Positions 1 through 11,878 of a stretch of 64,000 bases of DNA are shown one piece after another. The notes beneath the pieces were generated by a model, which saw nothing but the letters and a program-made list of their open reading frames with translations, ran no database searches and had not been told where the DNA came from. The first letter of the stretch is position 1; each line of letters begins with the position of its first letter. Origin of the DNA: Ligilactobacillus ruminis DSM 20403 = NBRC 102161 (GTDB taxonomy: Bacteria > Bacillota > Bacilli > Lactobacillales > Lactobacillaceae); assembly GCF_900113455.1 (NCBI RefSeq), contig NZ_FOPI01000008.1, positions 1 through 64,000 on the forward strand, read 5' to 3'. Position numbers and translations under genes: made by a program.

Positions 1-38
1 AACAAGGTTGACTTCCACGACGTCATCCAATTTCATAT
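1..38 (-). CDS. 5' end of an unidentified gene, cut by the window edge
   Basis: On the minus strand a TCGGAGG ribosome binding site is followed after six bases by ATG at 38-36, then twelve open codons beginning MKLDDVVEVNLV that run off the window. The strong, well-spaced Shine-Dalgarno is the only support. I do not recognise the protein from so few residues. Confidence 0.4.
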
Positions 39-154
39 TTAAACCTCCGATATACTTGATGTTTAAAGCATACCAAGACATCGGAGGTTTATGAAGAACG
101 CTTATTTAACGACCGCTTACAAAAATACAGTGCCTTGATTTAGATTGATTCAAT

Positions 155-195
155 GATTACTGGACGAAAATCCAGTGACTTCGGTCATGGGAGAA
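155..195. mobile_element. solo IS200/IS605-type end hairpin
   Basis: Bases 171-192 fold into a short hairpin with a TTCG loop. They match 19 of 22 positions of the hairpin at the left end of the IS200/IS605 element near 10.97 kb, and the similarity continues about ten bases further left, but the right side diverges at once. No transposase lies beside it, so this looks like a stranded element end between an unknown minus-strand gene and the murA operon. Confidence 0.55.
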
Positions 196-314
196 CCATT
201 ATGAAAAAAATGGCATACAAGTCGAGTTATTTAAAATTCAGTTAGATTCAGTGACTATTAAAGAAAACTATGCTATGATTAGTTCGAATTGATTGAAAGG
301 TTTAAATTAGATAA

Positions 315-548
315 ATGCAAGATATCGGAGTAATGTCGCTTTTAACAATCATTAGTCACTTTGTTTTTATTGCCTTAAGTTTTAACGCGTTTCAGTCTTT
401 GAGACTTGATCGGTATTTTACTCAAGAAAGGCAAAACAAGTTTAAAGTAGCATTGGTTTTATTTTCAGTAGCGGTAGGATATGGAGTCAGCTCATTTTTT
501 TTGAGCTTTTTGAACAGTCTGACAAATATGACTTACTTGATTAAATAA
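315..548 (+). CDS. DUF1146 (YwzB-like) small membrane protein
   Basis: A 77-residue protein with two hydrophobic segments (about residues 8-24 and 45-66) separated by a charged stretch containing RLDRYF and QERQNKFK. This layout, and the position directly before murA, match the DUF1146/YwzB family, which in lactobacilli usually sits between the atp operon and murA. Its function is not known. GAAAGG lies 14 bases upstream of the chosen ATG; the ATG at 333 with a close GGAG is an alternative start. murA follows after 21 bases, suggesting one transcript. Confidence 0.8.
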   Translation: MQDIGVMSLLTIISHFVFIALSFNAFQSLRLDRYFTQERQNKFKVALVLFSVAVGYGVSSFFLSFLNSLTNMTYLIK

Positions 549-569
549 TTTGTTCATGGAGGGTTTTTA

Positions 570-1874
570 GTGGAAAAAATTATTGTACACGGTGGGCATC
601 GACTTGAGGGAACTGTTGAGATAGAAGGCGCAAAAAATGCGGTTTTGCCGATTTTGGCTGCAAGCATCCTTGCGAGCGAGGGCAGAACTTTTTTGTCAAA
701 CGTTCCGATTCTTTCTGATGTCTATACAATGAGCAACGTAATTAGATTTTTGAACGTTCAGGTCGGCTTGGACGAATCGACGAAGACCATGGTGCTTGAT
801 GCAACGGGAAATCTTTCATATGAAGCCCCGTTTAAATATGTTTCCAAAATGAGAGCATCAATTGTCGTGCTTGGACCGTTGCTGGCACGTTTGGGGCATG
901 CAAAAGTTGCAATGCCGGGCGGATGTGCAATCGGCTCAAGACCGATCGATCTGCATCTTAAAGGTTTAGAAGCCATGGGAGTCGAGATTGAACGTCATGA
1001 CGGATATATTGAAGCAAGAACCGACTGCTTAAAGGGTGCCAATATTTATTTGGATTTTCCAAGCGTTGGAGCAACGCAAAACATTATGATGGCAGCAACG
1101 CTTGCCAAGGGAACGACCATAATCGAAAATGTTGCTCGTGAACCCGAAATTGTTGATTTGGCCAATGTTTTAAATAAGATGGGGGCCAAAGTCTATGGTG
1201 CCGGTACCGAAACAATTAAAGTCGTCGGCGTTGATCATCTTCACGGAACGGAGCATACGATTATTCAAGATCGCATTGAGGCCGGAACTTTCATGGTGGC
1301 AGCAGCTTTGACGAAAGGCAACGTTTTGATTAAAGATGCAATTGTCGAGCACAACAAGCCGCTTATTTCAAAATTGGAGGAAATGGGCGTTAGAGTCATA
1401 GATGAAGAAAAAGGAGTAAGGATTATCGGGCCCGAAAAATTAAAGCCAACGACGATCAAGACGTTGCCGCATCCTGGTTTTCCAACGGATATGCAGCCGC
1501 AAATGTCAATTTTGCAATTAGCTGCCGACGGGACGAGTATTTTGACCGAAACTGTTTTTGAAAATCGATTCATGCATCTTGAAGAACTCAGGCGAATGAA
1601 TGCTGACTTCAAAATTGAAGGAAATTCCGTAATTTTGTATGGTCCGACTGATTTTTGCGGAGCAGAAGTTGCTGCAACGGATCTTAGAGCAGCTGCAGCG
1701 CTTGTCTTGGCAGGACTTGTTTCAAGAGAAATTACGCAAGTTACTCATTTGAAGTATCTTGATCGCGGTTATTACAGGTTCCATGAAAAGCTGGCATCGC
1801 TTGGTGCTGAAATTAAGCGTGCAAATGATGTTACTAATGGAAAGTTTTTTATGAACGAAACAGAAGAGGTATGA
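570..1874 (+). CDS. murA: UDP-N-acetylglucosamine 1-carboxyvinyltransferase MurA
   Basis: Transfers enolpyruvate from PEP to UDP-GlcNAc, the first committed step of peptidoglycan synthesis, in the cytoplasm. The 434-residue length is normal. The Lys-Asn pair of the active site is at 22-23 (GAKNAVLP), and the catalytic loop GGCAIGSRP places the fosfomycin-reactive Cys at 119, so the enzyme should be fosfomycin-sensitive in principle. The start is GTG at 570, preceded by GGAGGG at 558-563. A terminator follows at once. Firmicutes often have two MurA paralogues; the genome outside the window would show whether this is MurA1 or MurA2. Confidence 0.97.
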   Translation: MEKIIVHGGHRLEGTVEIEGAKNAVLPILAASILASEGRTFLSNVPILSDVYTMSNVIRFLNVQVGLDESTKTMVLDATGNLSYEAPFKYVSKMRASIVVLGPLLARLGHAKVAMPGGCAIGSRPIDLHLKGLEAMGVEIERHDGYIEARTDCLKGANIYLDFPSVGATQNIMMAATLAKGTTIIENVAREPEIVDLANVLNKMGAKVYGAGTETIKVVGVDHLHGTEHTIIQDRIEAGTFMVAAALTKGNVLIKDAIVEHNKPLISKLEEMGVRVIDEEKGVRIIGPEKLKPTTIKTLPHPGFPTDMQPQMSILQLAADGTSILTETVFENRFMHLEELRRMNADFKIEGNSVILYGPTDFCGAEVAATDLRAAAALVLAGLVSREITQVTHLKYLDRGYYRFHEKLASLGAEIKRANDVTNGKFFMNETEEV

Positions 1875-1880
1875 GTTTCA

Positions 1881-1905
1881 AGCGGGCTTTTTCGGCTCGC
1901 TTTTT
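1881..1905 (+). terminator. rho-independent terminator after murA
   Basis: AGCGGGC pairs with GCTCGCT (one G-T pair) around a seven-base loop and is followed by five T. It ends the DUF1146-murA unit. Confidence 0.75.
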
Positions 1906-1972
1906 AGCTTGAGCAATGATTTGCAGTGCTGACCAGTTTTTTTGAAATCACAGTTTTTTCTATGGCCAATTG

Positions 1973-1981
1973 TGATATAAT
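1973..1981 (+). promoter_or_regulatory. extended -10 promoter of the mbl operon
   Basis: TGATATAAT (TG at 1973-1974, TATAAT at 1976-1981) is an ideal extended -10 element. The -35 region (GTTTTT) is poor, as is common for this promoter type. It lies about 60 bases before the mbl start and after the murA terminator. Confidence 0.6.
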
Positions 1982-2040
1982 ATCACTGTATATTGACTTT
2001 TAAACAATGAAATAATATTTGAAATAAAAGGAGAACGGCT

Positions 2041-3033
2041 ATGGCTAAGGATATCGGTATCGATTTGGGTACTGCAAACGTTTTGATCAATGTTAAAGGG
2101 AAGGGAATCGTTTTGAACGAACCTTCTGTTGTTGCGGTTGATACGCAAACCGGCAAAGTTTTAGCGGTCGGATCGGAAGCCTATAAAATGGTCGGACGTA
2201 CGCCAAGCAACATTCGAGCAATCAGGCCGATGAAAGATGGAGTAATTGCTGATTTTGACATGACTGAGCAGATGCTTTCCTATTTCATTAAAAAGCTTAA
2301 CGTCAAGGGTTTCATGGCAAAGCCGAACATTTTGATTTGTGCCCCGACCAATACGACTGATATTGAGCGCAAAGCGATTCGTCAAGCAGCAGAAAAGTCA
2401 GGCGGCGGCAACGTTTATTTGGAAGAAGAGCCAAAAGTTGCTGCAATCGGAGCCGGTCTTGATATTTTTGAGCCTTGCGGAAGCATGGTTATCGATATTG
2501 GTGGCGGCACGAGCGACATCGCCGTTCTTTCCTTGGGCGACATCGTGGTTTCAAGCTCGCTCAGAAGTGCCGGTGATCGACTTAACCAGGATATTGCGTC
2601 ATACGTTAAGAAAAAATACGGCTTGCTGATTGGCGAACACACTGCTGAAACGGTCAAAATTGAAATCGGCAGCAGCGTTGTTGGAAATCGTCAAAAGGAA
2701 ACTCAGGTCAGAGGTCGTGACGTTGTTACCGGTTTGCCGAAAACCATCACGCTGACGTCTGACGAAACTGCTGAAGCCATGAAGGATACGATTGATTCGA
2801 TGATTGCATCTGCGCATGACGTTTTGAGCGAAACGCCTCCGGAACTTGCATCAGATATCATTGATCGCGGAATCGTCATCACAGGTGGCGGTTCATTGCT
2901 TGACGGAATAAGCCAGCGATTCTCAGAAGTTTTGACTGTCCCCGTAATGGTTGCGGAAACACCGCTTGATGACGTGGCTATCGGTTCAGGCAAACTCCTT
3001 GAGCATATTGAAGAGTTGTCAAAGGAAAAATAA
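2041..3033 (+). CDS. mbl: MreB/Mbl-type actin-like cell shape protein
   Basis: A bacterial actin that forms membrane-associated filaments and guides lateral wall synthesis. The 330-residue protein starts with the phosphate-1 motif ([11 protein letters not shown], residues 5-15) and contains the phosphate-2 motif [12 protein letters not shown] and the C-terminal GGGSLLDG adenosine motif. ATG at 2041 has AAGGAG nine bases upstream. A second MreB lies at 44.97 kb with mreC and mreD; this copy sits with yidD and rodA, so I call it Mbl, but the split between Mbl and MreB is by context rather than residues. Its stop overlaps the yidD start by one base. Confidence 0.93.
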   Translation: MAKDIGIDLGTANVLINVKGKGIVLNEPSVVAVDTQTGKVLAVGSEAYKMVGRTPSNIRAIRPMKDGVIADFDMTEQMLSYFIKKLNVKGFMAKPNILICAPTNTTDIERKAIRQAAEKSGGGNVYLEEEPKVAAIGAGLDIFEPCGSMVIDIGGGTSDIAVLSLGDIVVSSSLRSAGDRLNQDIASYVKKKYGLLIGEHTAETVKIEIGSSVVGNRQKETQVRGRDVVTGLPKTITLTSDETAEAMKDTIDSMIASAHDVLSETPPELASDIIDRGIVITGGGSLLDGISQRFSEVLTVPVMVAETPLDDVAIGSGKLLEHIEELSKEK

Positions 3034-3317
3034 TGCTCAAAAGAATTTTGATTGCACCCATCTTGTTTTATAAAAAGTGTATCTCACCGCTTCTACCTCC
3101 GAGTTGTCGGTATTATCCGACATGTTCGACTTATATGATTGAGGCCATCAAGAAGCATGGTGCTTTTTTAGGCCTGATAATGGGATGCAGTCGTATTTTA
3201 AGGTGTAATCCGTTTATTCGCGGAGGATATGACCCGGTGCCGGATCATTTTACGCTCAGACGAAACCGAAATCCAAAAGACGAGAGCTCATACGAACAGC
3301 AGGAGTTGAAAAAATAA
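3033..3317 (+). CDS. yidD: membrane protein insertion efficiency factor YidD
   Basis: A 94-residue protein of the YidD family (about 70-110 residues), which assists YidC-dependent insertion of inner membrane proteins. The family core is present: an amphipathic N-terminus, then [20 protein letters not shown] with its conserved cysteines, the AIKKHG segment and CNPF..GGYDPVP. The TAATG junction overlaps mbl by one base and the same type of overlap joins it to the next gene, so translation is probably coupled. Confidence 0.93.
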   Translation: MLKRILIAPILFYKKCISPLLPPSCRYYPTCSTYMIEAIKKHGAFLGLIMGCSRILRCNPFIRGGYDPVPDHFTLRRNRNPKDESSYEQQELKK

Positions 3318-3541
3318 TGTCAAAAAAAGATAAAAATATTCAGATTACCGAACGCGAAAAAATGGTTGACGGAAAGCTTATATCAGAGCTTGTCACGGCT
3401 CGTGGAGATGTCATCGGGACAGTGTTGGAGAATGAAGCTCGTTTTAAAGCAGTTCTTCCTGAGGGTGAAGATTTCGTGTTGCCAACCAGAGAAGAAGCAT
3501 ATGGCTGCATTTTGCGCGAATATCATCTTCATCACGGATAA
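3317..3541 (+). CDS. DUF2969 family protein
   Basis: A 74-residue, charged, soluble protein that starts with KKDKNIQITE and ends in a His-rich tail (YHLHHG). Length, sequence style and the position between yidD and rodA fit DUF2969, a small Lactobacillales family of unknown function. ATG overlaps the yidD stop by one base. A hairpin with a U-rich tail lies 40 bases after the stop. Confidence 0.8.
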   Translation: MSKKDKNIQITEREKMVDGKLISELVTARGDVIGTVLENEARFKAVLPEGEDFVLPTREEAYGCILREYHLHHG

Positions 3542-3582
3542 TTTGAACGCTTATCTTAGACGTGCTTTGATTGATAAAATGA

Positions 3583-3624
3583 GGGAGTGGGACAATGTAT
3601 ATGCAGTCTCACTCCCATTGTTTT
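3583..3624 (+). terminator. hairpin between DUF2969 and rodA
   Basis: GGGAGTGGGA (3583-3592) pairs with TCTCACTCCC (3607-3616), one G-T pair, followed by ATTGTTTT. It could terminate or attenuate the mbl-yidD-DUF2969 transcript before rodA. It covers an in-frame ATG at 3595, which argues against that ATG as the rodA start. Confidence 0.6.
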
Positions 3625-3657
3625 AATGCTTGTTTGGAAGGAAGGTTTTTTAATATT

Positions 3658-4869
3658 ATGGAGAGCAAAGAGTATTTAAAAAGATCTGATACGGATGATG
3701 ATGCAAGAATTGACTGGGGCATCATCTTCTGTGTGCTCGTTTTGGCAGTTATCGGGATGACCGCGCTTTATGTGGCTCTCAGTCATGATAATATTGCTAA
3801 TCCGACAAAAGTTTTACTTAGTCAGGCTATCTGGTATTTTATCGGCATCGGTGCCGTCCGGTTTATTATGCAGTTTGATGCCGAACAGTTGTGGAAGATA
3901 GCACCAGTTGCATATGGAATCGGAATAGTGCTGCTGATTTTGGTTTTGTTCATGTACAGCAAGACCTATTATAATCATAGCGGGGCCAAAAGCTGGTTTG
4001 CATTCGGGCCTTTGACGTTTCAGCCGTCTGAGGTCATGAAACCGGCGTATATTTTGATGCTTGGGAGAGTCGTTTCGACGCACAATTCGGAATATGCGAC
4101 GCACACGCTTCAAAACGATGCGATTTTGCTTGGGAAAATGTTTGCTTGGACGATTCCCGTGGCTGTTTTGTTAAAGCTTCAAAACGACTTCGGAACAATG
4201 CTTGTTTTCTTTGCGATTCTTGCCGGCGTTGTTTTGGTTTCCGGCATTTTATGGAGAATAATCGTGCCCCTGGGCATTGCAGCCACTGTTGTCGGCGGTA
4301 CGGCAATTTTTCTGGTAATTTATAATCGTGATATTTTGACGAAAATTGGCTTTAAAGCTTATCAGTTTAGTCGAATCGATTCATGGCTGAATCCTTCGGC
4401 TGCTTCCGGTTCTGACAGTTATCAATTATGGCGAAGCATGAAGGCAATCGGATCCGGTCAGCTTTTAGGGAAAGGATTCAACGTTTCGCACGTTTATGTT
4501 CCGGTTCGCGAATCCGACATGATTTTCTCGGTAATTGGCGAGAATTTTGGGTTTATCGGCTGCTGCCTGCTGATTTTCATTTATATGCTTTTGATATTCC
4601 AAATGATTCAGATAACTTTTGATACTAAGAATGAATTTTATGCGTATATCTCAACTGGCGTCATCATGATGATTTTGTTCCACGTATTTGAAAACATCGG
4701 GATGAATATCGGCTTGCTTCCGTTGACCGGGATTCCGTTGCCTTTCGTCAGCCAAGGCGGTTCCGCTTTGGTCGGAAACATGATCGGAATCGGGATGATC
4801 ATGTCGATGCGTTATCATAATAAGAGTTATATGTTCTCAAACGAAAAAGATTTTGAAAATATAAACTAA
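3658..4869 (+). CDS. rodA: peptidoglycan glycosyltransferase RodA (SEDS family)
   Basis: A polytopic SEDS protein of 403 residues with about ten membrane segments, which polymerises lipid II in the elongation machinery together with a class B PBP. Visible family features are the loop SGAKSWFAFGPLTFQPSE with KPAYILMLGR, the QNDFGTML segment, and the C-terminal IGLLPLTGIPLPFVSQGGSALV signature. The open frame extends to 3595, but ATG at 3658 is preferred: GGAAGGAAGG lies just before it, and the longer version starts inside a hairpin and lacks a binding site. Neighbouring mbl suggests shared work in lateral growth. Confidence 0.93.
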   Translation: MESKEYLKRSDTDDDARIDWGIIFCVLVLAVIGMTALYVALSHDNIANPTKVLLSQAIWYFIGIGAVRFIMQFDAEQLWKIAPVAYGIGIVLLILVLFMYSKTYYNHSGAKSWFAFGPLTFQPSEVMKPAYILMLGRVVSTHNSEYATHTLQNDAILLGKMFAWTIPVAVLLKLQNDFGTMLVFFAILAGVVLVSGILWRIIVPLGIAATVVGGTAIFLVIYNRDILTKIGFKAYQFSRIDSWLNPSAASGSDSYQLWRSMKAIGSGQLLGKGFNVSHVYVPVRESDMIFSVIGENFGFIGCCLLIFIYMLLIFQMIQITFDTKNEFYAYISTGVIMMILFHVFENIGMNIGLLPLTGIPLPFVSQGGSALVGNMIGIGMIMSMRYHNKSYMFSNEKDFENIN

Positions 4870-4878
4870 ACCGTTAAG

Positions 4879-4905
4879 AGACTGGAATTTTTTCAGTCTT
4901 TTTTT
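4879..4905 (+). terminator. rho-independent terminator after rodA
   Basis: AGACTG pairs with CAGTCT around a nine-base A/T-rich loop and runs into seven T. Confidence 0.75.
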
Positions 4906-4974
4906 CATGTTATAATTAACGTTGTTCTCATAATTTTTAATAAAATTCAATTTTATGAACAACTTTCCGGTTAA

Positions 4975-5008
4975 GATAATTGAAAATGATTCTCAATTAT
5001 CTTAAAAT
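4975..5008 (+). promoter_or_regulatory. suf promoter with overlapping Fur-type box
   Basis: TTGAAA (4980-4985) and TAAAAT (5003-5008) are separated by exactly 17 bases. A 27-bp dyad (4975-5001, 12 of 13 base pairs symmetric) covers the -35 and most of the spacer. Its core TGAAAATGATTCTCA (4981-4995) differs by one base per half from the 7-1-7 Fur consensus. Binding there would block RNA polymerase, so iron-dependent repression of suf by a Fur-family regulator is inferred. PerR or another family member is possible. Confidence 0.75.
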
Positions 5009-5039
5009 AAATTTATCGACTTGATGGAGGGATGAAAGA

Positions 5040-5819
5040 ATGTCAACACTTGAAATTAAAGATTTGCATGTAACCATTGAGGGAAAAGAAATTTTAAAGG
5101 GCGTAAATCTGACGATGAAAACGGGTGAAATCCATGCAATCATGGGTCCTAACGGAACGGGTAAATCAACTTTATCCGAGTCTATCATGGGCAATCCGGC
5201 TTACAAGATTACTCAGGGCGACGTTTTGCTTGACGGTGAAAGCCTGTTGGACAAGCCGGTTGACGAACGTGCACGATTAGGGTTGTTTTTGGCAATGCAA
5301 TATCCGGCAGAAATTCCTGGCGTAACGAATGCTGAATTTATCCGCGGAGCAATTAATGCGCGTCGCCCAAAAGAGGACCCGATTTCGATTCGCAAATTTT
5401 TAAAAGAGCTTTCAAAGATAATGAATTTTTTGGATATGACCGATGAAATGGCTGAACGTTACTTGAACGAAGGCTTTTCAGGCGGTGAAAAAAAGCGCAA
5501 TGAGATTTTACAGATGATGATGATCAAACCTAAATTTGCAATTTTGGATGAAATTGATTCGGGTCTTGATATCGATGCTTTGAAAGTTGTTTCAAAAGGT
5601 GTCAACGAGATGCGCGGCTCTGAATTTTCAGCATTGATCATAACTCACTATCAGCGTTTGCTCAATTACATCGTTCCTGACGTCGTTCACGTAATGATGG
5701 GCGGCAAGATTGTAAAAACGGGCGGTCCTGAACTTGCCAAAAAGCTTGAAGATGAAGGATACGCAGGCCTTCGTGACGAGCTTGGACTTGATATCAAGCT
5801 GACTGACGAAAACGCATAG
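5040..5819 (+). CDS. sufC: Fe-S cluster assembly ATPase SufC
   Basis: ABC-type soluble ATPase of the SufBCD scaffold complex, which builds Fe-S clusters in the cytoplasm. In its 259 residues are Walker A GPNGTGKST (36-44), the signature FSGGEKKR (about 146) and Walker B with catalytic Glu ILDEIDSGLD (about 168-177), and a late His (ITHYQRL). There is no membrane domain. ATG at 5040 follows GGAGG. It is first in sufC-sufD-sufS-sufU-sufB, the Firmicutes order, with the Fur-type site immediately upstream. Confidence 0.97.
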   Translation: MSTLEIKDLHVTIEGKEILKGVNLTMKTGEIHAIMGPNGTGKSTLSESIMGNPAYKITQGDVLLDGESLLDKPVDERARLGLFLAMQYPAEIPGVTNAEFIRGAINARRPKEDPISIRKFLKELSKIMNFLDMTDEMAERYLNEGFSGGEKKRNEILQMMMIKPKFAILDEIDSGLDIDALKVVSKGVNEMRGSEFSALIITHYQRLLNYIVPDVVHVMMGGKIVKTGGPELAKKLEDEGYAGLRDELGLDIKLTDENA

Positions 5820-5829
5820 GGGGGCTGGC

Positions 5830-8779
<2,950 letters not shown>

Positions 8780-8783
<4 letters not shown>

Positions 8784-10180
8784 CAGAAAAAATTCCAGAA
8801 CTTGGCGGTGAATATAAATACGGGTTCAAAGACGATATTAAGCCTATTTATACGACCGGTGAAGGATTAACCGAAGAAATCGTCAGGAAGATTTCTGAGG
8901 CCAAAAATGAACCGGAATGGATGCTTGATTTCAGATTGAAAGCTTATGAGACATATAAAAATCTTTCAATGCCTGATTTTGGCCCGGATTTGAGTCCGCT
9001 TGATTTTGAACACATCAATTATTTTCGTCGTGATTCAGAAGGCGTCGCCAGAGATTGGGATGAAGTTCCTGAAGAAATCAAGAAGACGTTTGATCGTTTG
9101 GGCGTGCCTCAGGCAGAAAGAAAGTATTTGGCAGGTTCATCCGCACAGTATGAATCAGAAGTCGTTTATCACAACATGCGTGAAGATTTTGACAAATTAG
9201 GCATTGTTTTCATGGATACCGATTCTGCCGTCAAAGAATATCCAGAACTTGTGAAGAAGTACTTTGGAAAGCTGGTTTCGCCGTCAGACAACAAAATGGC
9301 TGCTTTAAATTCTGCCGTCTGGTCAGGCGGTTCGTTCATCTATGTTCCGAAGAACGTTAAAGTCAACGTTCCTATCCAAAGTTATTTTAGAATCAATGCC
9401 GGAAATTCAGGGCAATTCGAACGGACGCTGATTATTGTCGATGAAGGCGCAAGCATCAACTATGTTGAAGGATGCACCGCTCCGAATTACTCAAAAGACA
9501 GTCTTCATGCTGCGGTCGTTGAGGTTTATTGTCTGAAAGATTCTTACTGTCGTTATACGACGATTCAAAATTGGTCCGACAACGTTTACAGTTTGGAAAC
9601 GAAACGTGCCAGAGCTCTTGAAAATGCCACAATGGAGTGGGTTGACGGAAACCTTGGTTCAAAAGTCACGATGAAATATCCGAGCGTCTACCTTGACGGC
9701 AAAGGTGCGCGCGGAACAATGCTGTCAATTGCGTTTGCCGGAAAAGACATCGATTCAGACACCGGTGCGCGAATGATTCATAATGCGCCCAATACGACGA
9801 GTTCAATCGTTTCGAAATCGCTTTGCAAAGATGGCGGACGCGTAGATTATCGCGGACACGTTCGTTTCGGACGCAAATCTGACGGATCATTTGCCCATGT
9901 CGAGTGTGACACGATCATCATGGATGATAAATCTGCAAGCGATACGATTCCGTACAATGAAATTTTGAACGGCAACGTTTCAATGGAGCATGAAGCCAAG
10001 GTCTCAAAGATTTCAGAAGAACAGCTTTATTATTTGATGAGTCGCGGTATTCCTGAAGAAAAGGCCACTGAGATGATCGTCATGGGATTTGTTGAACCTT
10101 TTACGAAAGAGCTTCCGATGGAATATGCAGTTGAGCTCAATCGCCTGATCAATTATCAAATGGAAGGTTCTGTGGGATAA
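8780..10180 (+). CDS. sufB: Fe-S cluster assembly protein SufB
   Basis: Main scaffold subunit of SufBCD, 466 residues, where nascent Fe-S clusters form. Typical segments include [40 protein letters not shown], and the C-terminal [18 protein letters not shown] and [21 protein letters not shown] (quoted in part). An upstream in-frame start at 8711 lies inside sufU and has no binding site; ATG at 8780 has AAGGGGGT nine bases before it and an ATGA overlap with sufU. It is the last suf gene; no strong terminator follows, and decayed integrase DNA begins within 100 bases. Confidence 0.96.
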
Positions 10181-10224
10181 AAACATTTTTAACTTGCAAA
10201 GCCTGGTGTAATAAGGTTTGTGAA

Positions 10225-10275
10225 GCGTAAGCATAAACAGAAATAGGCACTTGTAACCTAACTTGTAACCTCTGT
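10225..10275. repeat. short direct and inverted repeats beside the integrase tail
   Basis: ACTTGTAACCT occurs twice in direct order, and its inverted form TTACAAGT follows at the integrase stop. Such clustered 8-11 bp repeats next to an integrase 3' end resemble arm-type integrase sites or an attachment region, but this is inference. Confidence 0.35.
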
Positions 10276-10276
10276 G

Positions 10277-10624
10277 TTACAAGTCGATGTAATTGGCAAA
10301 TTTTTGAGCTACTTCCTGCTTCTTGGATTGCGTGACATGAGTGTAGATATCCAAAGTAGTTTTTGAACTGGAGTGTCCCAGTCGAGTTTGGACTTCTTTG
10401 ATGGTAGCTCCTGCTTCGAATAGAAGGGATGCATGCGTGTGTCTAAAACCATGCAATGTAATTTTCTTTTGCGGGTACTTCTTGTAAATCCATTTGAGCC
10501 AGTCGTTAGCTCGTGCCGGTATCAATTTCTCGTTTTCCGCAAATGTTGTAAATAGATACTGTTCCTCGTTGTTGGTATTGATACCGACGGCGAGGAATTT
10601 TTTTGTCTGCGCAAATTTCCATGA
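10277..10624 (-). pseudogene. 3' remnant of a phage-type tyrosine integrase
   Basis: The frame encodes only the C-terminal catalytic part of a tyrosine recombinase: HGFRHTHASLLFEAG (His-x-x-Arg box), LGHSSSKTTLDIYTHVT (His and the nucleophilic Tyr) and a tail KKQEVAQKFANYIDL. Going upstream the reading frame stays open to an in-frame TAA at 10625-10627 with no start codon of the right kind; TTG at 10525 is just an internal Leu. The N-terminal arm-binding and core-binding domains are gone, so it cannot act alone. It marks a former prophage or integrative element next to sufB. Confidence 0.8.
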
Positions 10625-10627
10625 TTA

Positions 10628-10950
10628 TGCAGATGAAATGACAACTCATTTTGAATCTGTAACATATAGATTTATCCTCAAATCTATTGAGCTTGATAAT
10701 TATCCAAAGTATGCGTATGAATGTTGAGGATAAGACATGAGCATCGATAAACCGGTGTTTTTTGTTACAAAAAACTCTAATATTTGACCCCGAAAAGTCG
10801 TAAAAAGGATTATTTTTTATGCGATCAGATCAGCGTGGAGCGGGTTTCTTTTTTTAGTGAGTATTTTTTTGAACCGTTGAAACTTACTGAGATGCGGTCA
10901 TCTTAAATTCAGAGCATCGAAAAGAACTTGAATCAATGCCTGTTTTTTAA
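10628..10950. other. non-coding or decayed stretch between integrase tail and IS element
   Basis: No intact gene is visible. A plus-strand frame ending at 10727 has a plausible coding tail (…HFESVTYRFILKSIELDNY…), but its 5' part is antisense to the integrase, so it is at best a fragment of an unknown gene. A small hairpin (GTTTTTTG/CAAAAAAC) lies near 10757-10775. Confidence 0.4.
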
Positions 10951-10977
10951 TTATGCCTGGCCGGAAATCCCGTGACT

Positions 10978-11393
10978 TTAGTCATGGGATGGATAGGCTC
11001 CATTTGGGCGCTTTTTCTTTTGCAGTGCATTATATTTTTGATTGTTGATATAGTTTTCCGCTACATCTTTATTCATATTGCCGAGCGTACTCATATAGTA
11101 GCTGGGAGACCATAAATGACTACCCCGATATTGTGATTGTCGAATTTCTGGATGTCGTTTGAGAAAGATGAATGCACTACGTCCCTTTAGTGCTTTGATA
11201 GCGCTGGTTGGCGCCTTGCTGGGTGGAAAACTGATCAGTACATGAACATGATCCGGCGTTACTTCCATCTTTTCGATTACAATTTCGTTATCTTTTGCAA
11301 CCATTCGCAATATGTCTTTCATTTCGTCTGCCAGTTCCCTAGTTGAAAAAGTCTGGTGGCGATGCTTAGTTGCTCAGATTAAATGGTAGATGA
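10978..11393 (-). pseudogene. tnpA: tnpA, Y1 transposase of IS200/IS605, interrupted
   Basis: The open part (ATG at 11322) encodes an HUH/Y1 transposase: TPDHVHVLISFPP holds the HUH pair, and AENYINNQ holds the catalytic Tyr. Upstream the same frame continues with KHRHQTFSTRELADE and, past an in-frame TGA at 11374-11376, YHLI. Family members read YHLIWATK here, so the TGA replaces a Trp codon. No start codon for the first strand is visible further up, so the N-terminus is also lost. The 3' end runs into the left-end hairpin. Confidence 0.8.
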
Positions 11394-11431
11394 TTATAAT
11401 ATTATTATAGCAATAAAGGAGGTGAAATAAA

Positions 11432-11878
11432 ATGAAATCAATGGCACAATTGGAATGCCATTATGGATTGAAGGTTCGCATTTATCCAAGTGATCATCAG
11501 AAACAAATAATCAGGGTTAATAGTTATGCCAGTCGTTTTATCTACAACGAAATGGTCGCAATCGGCAAAGAGCTTTGTCAATTAAGCCGAGTCAGACTGC
11601 CGATTGATACGGTACAAGATCGCATCCAACAGCTGAAGCTTCGACGAAATGCCAGACAAATGTCGAATCATTTCCAATTTTTGGAAGACAAGCGCATTGA
11701 CAGTCTCGCAAAAGCTAATGCAATCCAAAACTATTACAAGGCTTGGAAAGCCTTTCGGAAGGTACATGAAACCGGCGTTCCAAAGTTCCATCGTAAAAGT
11801 TACGCATGGCGGTATCAGACCAATTGCCAATACCTATACTCAATACAGGGGTGTCTGTTCACAAGCCATCGACTTTAG
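11432..11878 (+). pseudogene. tnpB: tnpB, N-terminal fragment
   Basis: The first 130 or so residues (HYGLKVRIYPSDHQKQIIRVN, then FIYNEMVAI, and FHRKSYAWRYQTNCQY) match the N-terminus of TnpB, the RNA-guided nuclease of IS605 elements, which is normally 350-420 residues long. After about 11830 the frame passes into the element's right end and stops at 11878. The RuvC-like nuclease region and zinc finger are missing, by an internal deletion. AAAGGAGG precedes ATG at 11432, so a peptide may still be made. Confidence 0.8.

Noticed and set aside
10494-10727. Plus-strand gene of 77 codons
   Set aside because: Its 5' half is antisense to the integrase remnant and it has no ribosome binding site; only a decayed fragment is plausible.
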